Part shown: one piece after another, positions 40,135 to 47,342 of the stretch
How the letters are laid out: every line of letters begins with the position of its first letter
Numbering within the stretch: position 1 is the first letter of the stretch
Assembly (NCBI GenBank): GCA_900540785.1
Contig: UQHF01000028.1
Span: 1 to 47,342, forward strand
From: an uncultured Blautia sp.
Lineage (GTDB): Bacteria > Bacillota > Clostridia > Lachnospirales > Lachnospiraceae
Direction: 5' to 3'
DNA length: 47,342 nucleotides
The notes under the pieces: generated by a model
Database searches by the model: none
What the model saw: the letters and a program-made list of their open reading frames with translations, nothing else
What the model was told of the DNA's origin: nothing
Program-made: the position numbers and the translations under genes

Positions 40135-40311
40135 ATGTCAAATGTAATCGTAAAAGAGAACGAGACTTTAGATAGCGCTCTTCGCAGATTTAAGAGAAGC
40201 TGTGCTAAAGCAGGAATTCAGCAGGAAATCCGCAAGAGAGAGCATTACGAGAAACCAAGCGTTCGTCGTAAGAAAAAATCTGAAGCCGCAAGAAAACGTA
40301 AATATAATTAA
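40135..40311 (+). CDS. rpsU: Small ribosomal subunit protein bS21
   Basis: A 58-residue bS21: SNVIVKENETLDSALRRFKR, then a basic C-terminus of Lys/Arg repeats ending KRKYN. bS21 supports mRNA recruitment near the anti-Shine-Dalgarno region of the 30S subunit. The ATG at 40135 is chosen because it gives the universal family start. AGGTG lies 7 nt upstream, and a stronger GGAGGGAGG lies 14 nt upstream. It is monocistronic, with its own promoter and terminator. Confidence 0.97.
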   Translation: MSNVIVKENETLDSALRRFKRSCAKAGIQQEIRKREHYEKPSVRRKKKSEAARKRKYN

Positions 40312-40324
40312 TTGTGCGCAAAAG

Positions 40325-40352
40325 TCCCTGGCTGTTTAGTCAGGGATTTTTA
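40325..40352 (+). terminator. Terminator of rpsU
   Basis: TCCCTGGCT (40325-40333) pairs with AGTCAGGGA (40338-40346), one pair being G-U, around a GTTT loop. TTTTT follows. Confidence 0.88.
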
Positions 40353-40399
40353 ATATAACAGGAAGTTAAGCCATAATTTTCTGTTTGTCGAGGTGGAGA

Positions 40400-42001
40400 A
40401 TGATTTACAGAAACAACATTGAAAAGATAAAAAAGAAGAAAAGTGTAATTATGCGTATGTTAAATATTATGTTAAAAATACTGTTTAACCGCATTTTTTA
40501 CGTGGCGCTTGCCCTTTTGATCCAGCTTGTATGGATTTTCCTCATTGCAGCAAAATTTGTGGGGTATTCCCAGTATATTTCTATGGCGCTTGAGGTTGTG
40601 ACGATTGTTGTGGTCCTCTGGATCGTAAATAAAAAAATCAATCCTTCTTATAAACTTGCATGGACGATGCTGATCCTCTGCATTCCTGTGTTTGGCGTCC
40701 TTTTGTATCTCCTGTTCGGACAATCCAGAATCGCCAATGTGATAGAGAACAGCTTTGAAAGTGTGCAGGAGAAAAACAGACAATACCTGGAAGAGAATGA
40801 AGAGACAAGAAAGGCGCTGGAAAAAGAGGATCTTTCCGCTGCCAGACAGTCTGCCTATATTCGGGAATATTCCGGTTATCCGCTCGGAAGAAATACGGAA
40901 GCAGAGTATTTTCAGGTAGGAGACGATATGTTTCCTGTTTTTGTAAGAGAACTGAATGAGGCAAAGCATTATATTTTTATTGAATATTATATTATCAATG
41001 ACGGGGTGATGTGGCAGACCATTCTTGATATTCTGGAAAAGAAAGCTGCCGAGGGTGTGGACGTGCGCCTGATGTACGATGGCTTTGGCTGTCTGACGAC
41101 ACTTCCCAACAAATATGATGAAGAGCTTCGTAAAAAAGGCATTAAATGTGTAGTATTTAACAGGTTCCGACCTCTTTTAAATATCATTCAGAACAACCGT
41201 GACCACAGAAAACTGTGTATCATAGACGGTCATACCGGATTTACGGGAGGCGTGAATCTGGCGGACGAGTACATCAATCAGAAGGAGCGCTTCGGACACT
41301 GGAAGGATACGGCGATCATGTTAAAGGGGGAAGCTGTATGGAACATGACAGCCATGTTTTTACATATGTGGCAGGTGGTAAACCGTACAGAGGAAGAAAA
41401 GCCGTACGACTATTATTTCCCGCACACTTTTCATCAGGAGCCTTTTGAGGGCAGTGGTTACGTACAGCCCTTCTGCGATACCCCTCTTGACCATGAGACA
41501 GTGGGAGAAAACGTATACATGAATATCATTAACAGGGCAAAGGAATACGTGTATATCTGCACGCCGTACCTGATCATTGATAATGAAATGATGACAGCTC
41601 TCTGTCTTGCGGCAAAAAGTGGTGTGGACGTGCGCCTTATGACGCCCGGGATTCCGGATAAGAAAATCGTATTTCTCCTTACTCAGTCTTATTATGAACA
41701 GCTTCTTGAGGCTGGCGTAAAAATTTACGAATATCAGCCGGGATTCCTTCACGCAAAATCTTTTGTGTGTGACGATAAGATTGGAGTGGTAGGAACGATT
41801 AACCTGGACTACAGAAGCCTGTACCTTCATTTTGAAGATGGCGTATGGCTTTATAAAAACCATGTGATCGAAGATATTAAAGAAGATTTCCTCAGCACAC
41901 TGGAATACTGCAATCCGATCAGCCTTGAATTCTGCAGAGGACGTTCTCTGCCTGTAAGAGCCATGCAGAGTGTTCTGCGTCTCTTTGCGCCTATGATGTA
42001 A
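40400..42001 (+). CDS. cls: Cardiolipin synthase (phospholipase D type)
   Basis: A 533-residue membrane enzyme that joins two phosphatidylglycerols into cardiolipin and glycerol. Two N-terminal membrane spans (about 20-75) are followed by two PLD motifs: DHRKLCIIDGHTGFTGG and LHAKSFVCDDKIGVVGTINLD, each with the His-x-Lys catalytic pair. The start is uncertain. The ATG at 40400 follows AGGTGGAG closely; TTG 40385 and ATG 40451 are alternatives. A terminator follows the stop. Confidence 0.93.
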   Translation: MIYRNNIEKIKKKKSVIMRMLNIMLKILFNRIFYVALALLIQLVWIFLIAAKFVGYSQYISMALEVVTIVVVLWIVNKKINPSYKLAWTMLILCIPVFGVLLYLLFGQSRIANVIENSFESVQEKNRQYLEENEETRKALEKEDLSAARQSAYIREYSGYPLGRNTEAEYFQVGDDMFPVFVRELNEAKHYIFIEYYIINDGVMWQTILDILEKKAAEGVDVRLMYDGFGCLTTLPNKYDEELRKKGIKCVVFNRFRPLLNIIQNNRDHRKLCIIDGHTGFTGGVNLADEYINQKERFGHWKDTAIMLKGEAVWNMTAMFLHMWQVVNRTEEEKPYDYYFPHTFHQEPFEGSGYVQPFCDTPLDHETVGENVYMNIINRAKEYVYICTPYLIIDNEMMTALCLAAKSGVDVRLMTPGIPDKKIVFLLTQSYYEQLLEAGVKIYEYQPGFLHAKSFVCDDKIGVVGTINLDYRSLYLHFEDGVWLYKNHVIEDIKEDFLSTLEYCNPISLEFCRGRSLPVRAMQSVLRLFAPMM

Positions 42002-42017
42002 GAAAAAGAAAGACAAA

Positions 42018-42057
42018 AGTACCGTTTCCCCGGTTTGAGGAGACGGTACTTTTTTTA
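42018..42057. terminator. Bidirectional terminator between cls and the Bce-like transporter
   Basis: AGTACCGTTTCC (42018-42029) pairs with GGAGACGGTACT (42039-42050) over 12 positions, one G-U. Seven T residues follow on the + strand, and TTTTGTCTTTC lies on the - strand side. Confidence 0.88.
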
Positions 42058-42064
42058 CTGCATG

Positions 42065-44167
42065 TTAAAGAGAAAGCTGGCGTTTGATTTCCCGGACAGT
42101 CACCCGGTATACCCCGTAAAGGAAAATACCCAGGACAGCGAAGGAAGCGACATAGAGGAGAATACTGGTCACTTCCGAATGGGAAATCCGGTTGTCATTT
42201 ACGAACAGGATCATAAAGAAAACGGATCCCATTGCTGTGATGCCCACAACAGAAGGCATAAGAAATACGCTGGTGCACTGTTTTTTTACTTCCCGGATCA
42301 GAAATTCCGGGGACGCTCCGAGGCGTTTTAGATCTTCGAAAAGATAGCGGTTGTTGAGAGCGATGGTCTGGCAGCGTGTATGGAGAATGATACAGGCTGC
42401 GATGAGACATACAATAAAAATGAACAGGAACATCATAATGTAAACAGAATAGGTCATCAGAAAATCGCGGGAATCTAATATGTGAAATACCGGCATATAC
42501 GCCCATTCTGTTCGGAAAGCGGTAGAATCAGGGTCGCTTGTTTTGAAACGTTCCACATCGGCGGCAAAATCATCGTATGAAATTCCGGCTTTTTCATGGT
42601 TTGCCTTTGTGTAAATGTCAACGCAGTAAGGCATGTAGCAGGAATCGTCCGTTTGGCTTACAATGGTGCGGAACAGATCATAGGCAAAATCGTAATTATC
42701 TTCCCCGTTTACATTAAAGAGAGAAAGCTTTCCTCTGTATTCTTCCGTAAGTCCCTGGGAAATTTTTTCGTAATCGCTGTCGTCCAGAACCAGATATCCG
42801 CCTTTTTTAAATAAAAGGTCATAGTGAAGAAAACCTGCAAATTCTGTGGGAATCGTTTCTTTTGTTACAGGATTAGTAATGAGAGAACCATAGGTACGAA
42901 GATGATAAGTGGCAACTTCTTCTGTATCGGAAATGGCCATAAATGTGCCTGGCAGTACGTCGGCGTTCTGCCCTGTGATGCGGTTAAACGTGGCTTCTGA
43001 CATGAAGGTTTCCAGAGAGAGAAGCTCATGATAAACAGTTTTCAAATGTCCGTCCGGCATAACGTACTGGGATTCGCCGTCAACAGCAAGGAAAGCATAG
43101 TCTGCTTCTGTCCAGTCTTTTAAAGACACGTGATGCTCGTCTGCAATCTCTGTTACTTTTTCTTTGTCCGGCATATCCTGATCTGCCCGGTAAGGGAAGA
43201 GATAGGCGTATGGTTTTGGTGCATTTGCAGTGAGCTGAGGTCCCATCACGCTGAAAATATAACCGGAAGCAAAGCAGGCGCCTGCGATGAGGGCAGTTCC
43301 AACCAGAAGATTGTTGACAGTCTGTTTTCCCTGAAATTTCATCATACTGCGGCTTATGATGTTTTTATAAGGCGCTTTTCTGTGGGGAATCCAGCCGTGT
43401 ACCACTGTGTGGAGAACCACAAGGTAAAGTCCGATAAATACAGGGGCATAGGAGAGATTTGTCCATGCAGGAGGCATGGCGGAAAAAGTCTCCATGTAGA
43501 ATGCGGGCGTATAATATCCCAGTAAAAAGCCTGTAAAAATAAGGATGAAACCAACAGGACCGCACCATTTTCCGGGAGTTTTTACCGGCTCATTTTTATG
43601 CTCCTCCCGGATCACGTCCAGAATATCGGTTCTCACAAGGTAACGGTTTGCAAGAGCCAGTGAAAAAATAATCACAAGAAGAGCGAAAAATACGGGGATA
43701 AACAGACAGCTCAGGTTTAAGTTTAACACCATATCGGAACTGTCTATAATAAGAAGCCGAAATCCGTTCCACAGAACCCATACAAGGGGAAAGCCTGCAA
43801 GGATCCCTGCTATGGAGGCGCCGGAGCTTAAAAGCAGCACTTCTTTAAAAAGTCCGGGAGCCAGACGTTTTTTAGAAGCGCCAAGCGCCATGAGAACGCC
43901 AAGCTGTTTTGATTTTTTGCGGAAAAACAGGCTTGCTGCGTAAATGGTGAAAACGCCGCAGCCAAAAAGTGTCAGAACAAAAATGGCGATCATCTGTTTT
44001 CTGCTGTCTCCGCCTTCCGGGAATACAAGCTGGATCGTAGGGGAGAGCATAAGTGTGGAATAGGCAGAAATCAGCATCAGTGCGATAAAATTGCAAAACA
44101 GGTAAAGTCTTGCCTGTTTATAATCTGTTTTTTGAAGTTTTCTTTCCAGGTCTTTGATCGTTTTCAT
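42065..44167 (-). CDS. BceB-type (FtsX-like) ABC transporter permease
   Basis: A 700-residue permease of the BceB/VraG type. It has about ten membrane spans: one near 20-40, then three pairs up to about 310, a large extracellular domain (about 320-560), and three final spans (from about 575). FtsX-like segments frame the domain. BceAB-type exporters confer resistance to cell-wall-active peptides and often also signal their presence. It overlaps its ATPase gene by 4 bp. It is oriented away from the two-component genes at 45127-47087, with a shared intergenic region holding LytTR-like boxes. Confidence 0.88.
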   Translation of the reverse strand: MKTIKDLERKLQKTDYKQARLYLFCNFIALMLISAYSTLMLSPTIQLVFPEGGDSRKQMIAIFVLTLFGCGVFTIYAASLFFRKKSKQLGVLMALGASKKRLAPGLFKEVLLLSSGASIAGILAGFPLVWVLWNGFRLLIIDSSDMVLNLNLSCLFIPVFFALLVIIFSLALANRYLVRTDILDVIREEHKNEPVKTPGKWCGPVGFILIFTGFLLGYYTPAFYMETFSAMPPAWTNLSYAPVFIGLYLVVLHTVVHGWIPHRKAPYKNIISRSMMKFQGKQTVNNLLVGTALIAGACFASGYIFSVMGPQLTANAPKPYAYLFPYRADQDMPDKEKVTEIADEHHVSLKDWTEADYAFLAVDGESQYVMPDGHLKTVYHELLSLETFMSEATFNRITGQNADVLPGTFMAISDTEEVATYHLRTYGSLITNPVTKETIPTEFAGFLHYDLLFKKGGYLVLDDSDYEKISQGLTEEYRGKLSLFNVNGEDNYDFAYDLFRTIVSQTDDSCYMPYCVDIYTKANHEKAGISYDDFAADVERFKTSDPDSTAFRTEWAYMPVFHILDSRDFLMTYSVYIMMFLFIFIVCLIAACIILHTRCQTIALNNRYLFEDLKRLGASPEFLIREVKKQCTSVFLMPSVVGITAMGSVFFMILFVNDNRISHSEVTSILLYVASFAVLGIFLYGVYRVTVREIKRQLSL

Positions 44168-44907
44168 AATTCTTCACTCATTTCTTTGATAGTGTCCAGA
44201 AGCTGGCTGTGAAAAAGATGCTGGCTTCCGTGATTTTCAAGCTGCTTGTAAATGGTTCCGTCTTTTAAAAGGATCACCCGGTCGCAGAAAGAAGCGGAAA
44301 AACTGTCGTGAGTTACCATAAGAATGGTCGCGTCCATCTGAGAACGGGCTGCCTCAAAGGATTCAATGACTTTAAGACTGGATTTGCTGTCAAGATTTCC
44401 TGTGGGTTCGTCTGCCAGAAGAAGGAGCGGGTTGTTGATGAGGCTTCTTGCAACAGCCGTTCGCTGGCGTTCGCCTCCGGAAACATCTGCCGGATATTTA
44501 TTTTTTATGTGCTCGATCCCGAAAAGAGAGAGAAGCTTATCTGCCCGTTTTTGAGCGTCTTTTCCCACGTCTTCTTTTATAATTCTGGGAATCAGAATGT
44601 TTTCCCTTATGGTAAGTCCGTCAAGAAGCATGAAATCCTGAAATACAAATCCAAGCTTTTCGTTTCGGATTTTTGCAAGCTGTACCTCATCAAGTGCCGC
44701 AATGTTCTGTCCTCCTAACGTGATGCTTCCTCTGTCAAAGGGAATGTAACAGGAAATACAGTTTAGAAGTGTGCTTTTTCCGGAGCCGGACGGTCCCATG
44801 ACAGCCACAAATTCACCCTTTGCAACCTGAAAAGAAATGTCTTTCAGAACGGGATACTGTATTTTGCCGGTGTAATAAGATTTTTCCAGATTTTTTACAT
44901 ATAACAT
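44164..44907 (-). CDS. BceA-type ABC transporter ATP-binding protein
   Basis: A 247-residue ATPase of the MacB/BceA group. It has VLKDISFQVAKGEF, Walker A GPSGSGKST, the signature VSGGERQRTAVARSL, Walker B LLLADEPTGNLD and the switch VTHD. It pairs with the overlapping permease. Two ATGs are possible (44913 and 44907). The second is preferred because GGCAGG then lies 8 nt upstream rather than 2. Confidence 0.92.
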   Translation of the reverse strand: MLYVKNLEKSYYTGKIQYPVLKDISFQVAKGEFVAVMGPSGSGKSTLLNCISCYIPFDRGSITLGGQNIAALDEVQLAKIRNEKLGFVFQDFMLLDGLTIRENILIPRIIKEDVGKDAQKRADKLLSLFGIEHIKNKYPADVSGGERQRTAVARSLINNPLLLLADEPTGNLDSKSSLKVIESFEAARSQMDATILMVTHDSFSASFCDRVILLKDGTIYKQLENHGSQHLFHSQLLDTIKEMSEEL

Positions 44908-44943
44908 AATCATTACCTGCCTTTCATTTGTTGAGGCAATGGT

Positions 44944-44949
44944 ATCATA
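44944..44949 (-). promoter_or_regulatory. -10 element of the transporter operon
   Basis: TATGAT on the - strand (44949-44944) is a good -10, but no -35 match lies 17-18 bp upstream (CCCTTT). This suggests a promoter that needs an activator; the three repeats begin about 47 bp further upstream. Confidence 0.45.
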
Positions 44950-44995
44950 AAAAAGGAAGGCTTTGGAAAGGGTATGTCATATCTGGCAGCGTCCA

Positions 44996-45057
44996 TGTAA
45001 AGTTTTGCAAAAGCCTGCAGAGTCTGTAAAGTTTTGCGCTTCTGATGTAAAGTTTGG
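44996..45057. promoter_or_regulatory. Three direct repeats resembling LytTR binding boxes
   Basis: TGTAAAGTTTTGC occurs at 44996-45008 and 45025-45037, and TGTAAAGTTTGG at 45046-45057. The core AAAGTTTGG fits the LytTR half-site pattern WMMGTTNRK, and the other two miss it by one base. Copies 2 and 3 start 21 bp apart, two helical turns, as expected for a LytTR dimer. The block lies between the divergent transporter and response-regulator promoters. Confidence 0.6.
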
Positions 45058-45068
45058 GAGCTGCCCGG

Positions 45069-45097
45069 TTGCAAACAAAAGGCGGGAATGATAAAGT
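45069..45097 (+). promoter_or_regulatory. Promoter of the LytTR two-component operon
   Basis: TTGCAA (45069-45074) and TAAAGT (45092-45097) are separated by 17 bp. The third LytTR-like repeat ends 11 bp before the -35. Confidence 0.55.
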
Positions 45098-45126
45098 ATA
45101 GAAGACAAAAGACAGGAGGGAAAAAT

Positions 45127-45846
45127 ATGCTTCGGATTGCCATATGTGACGATGATATAAATGCAAGAGATGCGCTTCATCTTCAGCTTGAGAGTATTCT
45201 TATGGAAGAGACAGAAAAAATTGTCTATGAATTTGTTTCCGGGCAGACGGCTGTAAACTGGCTTTTGAAACATCCGGGAGAGATCGATCTTCTGTTTCTT
45301 GATGTGGAAATGCCGGGATTAAACGGAATGGAGACTGCGGAGCGGATACGGGAGTTTGATCAAAATATGATCCTCGTATTTGTGACAGGATATGCAGATT
45401 ATGTGTTTGACGGATACCGTGTGGGTGCGCTGGATTATTTGATAAAACCGGCGGGAAAAGAGCGGCTTTCTGAGATTATGAAACGTGTGCGGGCGCAGAT
45501 CTTTTCAAAGTCGGAAGAGAGTTTTGTGTTCCAGAATACAGATGGAACGTATCGTTTTTCTCATGGAGAAATTTTATATTTTTACAGTGAGAGGCGGCAG
45601 GTTACGGTTGTGACAGAGAGGGGAAATTTTACTTTTTACGGAAAATTAAATGAGGTGGAAGAACGGACAGGCGGAGATTTTGTACGGATCCATCAGAGGT
45701 ATCTCATAAATGGGAAGAAGGTAAGCCATATCGGAAGTACTTCTCTTCTTATTGGAGAGGGAGAGGACGAGACGGAGCTTCCCATTAGCAGAGGACTTCG
45801 GGAAGCAGCATCGTCAAAGCTTGCAAGAATATTGTTGAGAGGATAA
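45127..45846 (+). CDS. LytTR-family response regulator
   Basis: A 239-residue regulator. The receiver domain (1-120) has the acidic pair in AICDDD, the phospho-acceptor Asp in LLFLDVEMPGLNG, FVTGYADY, and the conserved Lys in YLIKPAG. The LytTR DNA-binding domain (about 140-239) has ILYFYSERRQVTVVT, FVRIHQRYLIN and LPISRGLR. The ATG at 45127 has GGAGGG upstream; an in-frame ATG at 45088 lies in the promoter and is rejected. It is followed at 5 bp by its histidine kinase. Confidence 0.94.
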   Translation: MLRIAICDDDINARDALHLQLESILMEETEKIVYEFVSGQTAVNWLLKHPGEIDLLFLDVEMPGLNGMETAERIREFDQNMILVFVTGYADYVFDGYRVGALDYLIKPAGKERLSEIMKRVRAQIFSKSEESFVFQNTDGTYRFSHGEILYFYSERRQVTVVTERGNFTFYGKLNEVEERTGGDFVRIHQRYLINGKKVSHIGSTSLLIGEGEDETELPISRGLREAASSKLARILLRG

Positions 45847-45851
45847 AACAG

Positions 45852-47087
45852 ATGAATGTCTTACCGTTGTTGATCGGAGCAAATATTTTAAATTATTTCA
45901 CAGTGACTCATTTTGTTCAGGTAAAAAAGAAGTGGTGGGCAAAAGCGGGTATTTTTCTTGTTTCCTTCCTTCTTACAGGTATGATCATGTATATCGGGGA
46001 ATGGACAAATTTTCCGCCTACTTTCGCGGCAGTTTTACTTGGAATATACTTCTGCTGCGAGGGGAGCAGTCTGAAAAAGATAACCTTTGGACTTTTGAGT
46101 ATTACTGTATATTGTACAGCAAACGCCCTCTTTGATAATTATCTTAATATAAGCGATTCGGATAGATACTGGGGGAGATTTTTGTTTGCTGTCATTTTAT
46201 TTGCCGGAATGAAGCTGTTTTTCCGTTCTGCAGACAGGGAAGAAGAGCTTTCCTCTTCTATGTGGGGACTTTTGATCCTTCTTATTCTGACGCCTCTTGG
46301 GATTGTGTTCAGTGTGATTCTTCTCACAAGTCGGTTTGGCTGGGGCTGGGCAAGAGAGGCGTTGGGATTTTTATGTGTGCTTCTTTTTATAGCTCTTTTT
46401 GCGGTTATCGGACTTTTGTGGACAATACAGGTTCTGATGCGTCAGAAAAGAATGGAGCGGGAGCATATGTATATGGAAATGAACCGGAAATATTATGAAA
46501 TGATGGAGCAGCAGCATTTTGAAATACGACGCCTGAAGCATGATATGGCAAATCATCTCCAGGCGCTTCTTGGACTTTCAGAAGAAAAGAGAGAAGCGTA
46601 TATTCAGGAATTGATAAAGGGGCATGGTGTTTCCGGAACCTTAAATTACTGTAAAGATCCTACGATAAATGCAGTGCTCGCCTCAAAAGAGCAGATTTTT
46701 AAGGAAAGCAAAATTACATTTCGCCATAAAATAGATATTCAGGAGGAGCTTCCCTTTGAGAAGCCGGATTTATGCGCCATGTTTGCAAACGCCCTTGATA
46801 ATGCGGCAGAGGCGATAAAAAAGGAAGCGTTTTCGGAGGAGGAACAATGGATTTTTCTGGAAAGCCGGTTTCAGAAAGGAATGTTTGTGCTTTCTGTAAA
46901 AAATCCTTCCTCTGTAAAAGTGACGGAGGGAAAACTTCCGGATACCGGAAAAGCAGACAAGAAAAATCACGGAGTCGGTTTGAAGAGCATACAGGAAGCC
47001 GTAAAACGGTATCAGGGAAATATGGAACTTCGCACAGAAAACGGAATATTTGAACTGTTTCTATGGATACAGTTTCCTGACAGTTGA
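45852..47087 (+). CDS. GHKL-type sensor histidine kinase (AgrC/NatK-like)
   Basis: A 411-residue membrane sensor kinase. About six membrane spans occupy residues 1-195. They are followed by a dimerisation helix with the histidine in RRLKHDMANHLQALLGL, an N box NALDNAAEAIKK, and the G box KNHGVGLKSIQEAVKRYQG of the HATPase_c_5 domain. There is no large extracellular domain, as in AgrC-type peptide or membrane-stress sensors. It pairs with the LytTR regulator 5 bp upstream and, by context, probably controls the divergent Bce-like exporter. Confidence 0.93.
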   Translation: MNVLPLLIGANILNYFTVTHFVQVKKKWWAKAGIFLVSFLLTGMIMYIGEWTNFPPTFAAVLLGIYFCCEGSSLKKITFGLLSITVYCTANALFDNYLNISDSDRYWGRFLFAVILFAGMKLFFRSADREEELSSSMWGLLILLILTPLGIVFSVILLTSRFGWGWAREALGFLCVLLFIALFAVIGLLWTIQVLMRQKRMEREHMYMEMNRKYYEMMEQQHFEIRRLKHDMANHLQALLGLSEEKREAYIQELIKGHGVSGTLNYCKDPTINAVLASKEQIFKESKITFRHKIDIQEELPFEKPDLCAMFANALDNAAEAIKKEAFSEEEQWIFLESRFQKGMFVLSVKNPSSVKVTEGKLPDTGKADKKNHGVGLKSIQEAVKRYQGNMELRTENGIFELFLWIQFPDS

Positions 47088-47167
47088 CAAATTCTACAAA
47101 AAGCTTCGTAAGACTCCATTGCCGCACCGAAAAAACAGAGGTATATTTAAGGGCAGAAAGGAGAAAA

Positions 47168-47314
47168 ATGAAAGAGTTAAATATAGGAACCGTGCTTGCA
47201 GCGCACAGAAGAGAAAAAGGAGTGACCCAGGAAGAGGTAGCTGCTTTTGTAGGCGTTTCCAAGGCTTCTGTTTCCAAGTGGGAGAATGGAGTTTCCCAAA
47301 CAAAAGGATATTAA
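47168..47314 (+). pseudogene. XRE-family helix-turn-helix regulator, apparently truncated
   Basis: A 48-codon frame starting at ATG 47168, after GAAAGGAG. It contains a complete HTH_3 motif: TVLAAHRREKGVTQEEVAAF followed by VGVSKASVSKWENG. Family members continue past WENG with a Pro-Asp-Ile-Thr-like segment and usually 100-400 more residues. Here a TAA at 47312-47314 intervenes, and the same frame then reads EITCVYLLA, which resembles that continuation. The gene is therefore probably broken by a nonsense change or small insertion. The window ends too soon to decide. Confidence 0.6.
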
Positions 47315-47342
47315 GAAATAACCTGTGTTTACCTGCTTGCAA

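Noticed and set aside
1..47342. tRNA or rRNA genes, prophage or integrase genes
   Set aside because: None could be recognised on either strand. The only mobile-element trace is the intron end at the left edge.

Overview
The window looks like the chromosome of a low-GC Gram-positive gut anaerobe of the Clostridia, most likely a Lachnospiraceae member close to Blautia. This is a judgement from gene content and style, not a database match. Supporting signs are near-consensus sigma-A promoters and purine-rich Shine-Dalgarno sites, a tyrosine T-box, the order yicC-remA-gmk-rpoZ-rimO-pgsA-cinA, rqcH, a SleB-type hydrolase as in spore formers, and ethanolamine-type microcompartment genes.

Layout. 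(1) 1-54 is the 3' end of a group II intron on the + strand. It abuts the 3' end of an ethanolamine/propanediol microcompartment cluster on the - strand (eutS, a second BMC-S shell gene, eutP; 36-1403). (2) 1587-5297 holds a large Upf1/Dna2-like helicase and a family-4 uracil-DNA glycosylase. (3) 5334-7879 holds an antibiotic-resistance-type ABC-F gene behind a ribosome-mediated attenuator (promoter, 7-codon leader ORF, anti-antiterminator/antiterminator/terminator). An amber codon interrupts the gene exactly in its first ABC signature. A TraX-like membrane protein follows. (4) 7972-8613 is a PduL phosphotransacylase. (5) 8654-19014 is an ABC-importer sugar operon: a divergent ROK repressor, PIG-L deacetylase, divergent NagB-like protein, RbsC/A/B-like transporter, Gfo/Idh/MocA dehydrogenase, UPF0303 protein, PfkB kinase and class II aldolase. 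Four copies of a 19-bp AT-rich repeat sit at the divergent promoters. (6) 19102-21674 is a TetR gene plus a CPA2-type cation/proton antiporter fused to a cytidylate-kinase-like domain. (7) 21744-25062 (-) is rqcH followed by a housekeeping-type ABC-F gene. (8) 25144-30568 is the conserved housekeeping operon from yicC to cinA. (9) 30579-33495 holds small hypothetical genes, a very Cys/Gly-rich 100-residue protein with a sigma-K-like promoter, a 50-residue basic protein and a secreted SleB-like hydrolase with wall-binding repeats. (10) 33515-35720 is a membrane-anchored MutS-like ATPase and RNase HI. (11) 35754-39999 is a tyrosine T-box driving tyrS and apparently alaS. (12) 40027-42001 is rpsU and cardiolipin synthase. 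(13) 42065-47087 is a Bce-like ABC exporter divergent from a LytTR/GHKL two-component system, with three LytTR-box-like repeats between them. (14) The window ends in an apparently truncated XRE regulator.

The regions most worth following up are the sugar operon with its altered NagB-like enzyme and repeat-flanked promoter, the antiporter-kinase fusion, the attenuated but amber-interrupted ABC-F gene, the Cys-rich putative sporulation protein, and the LytTR-Bce pairing. None can be proved new from sequence alone.
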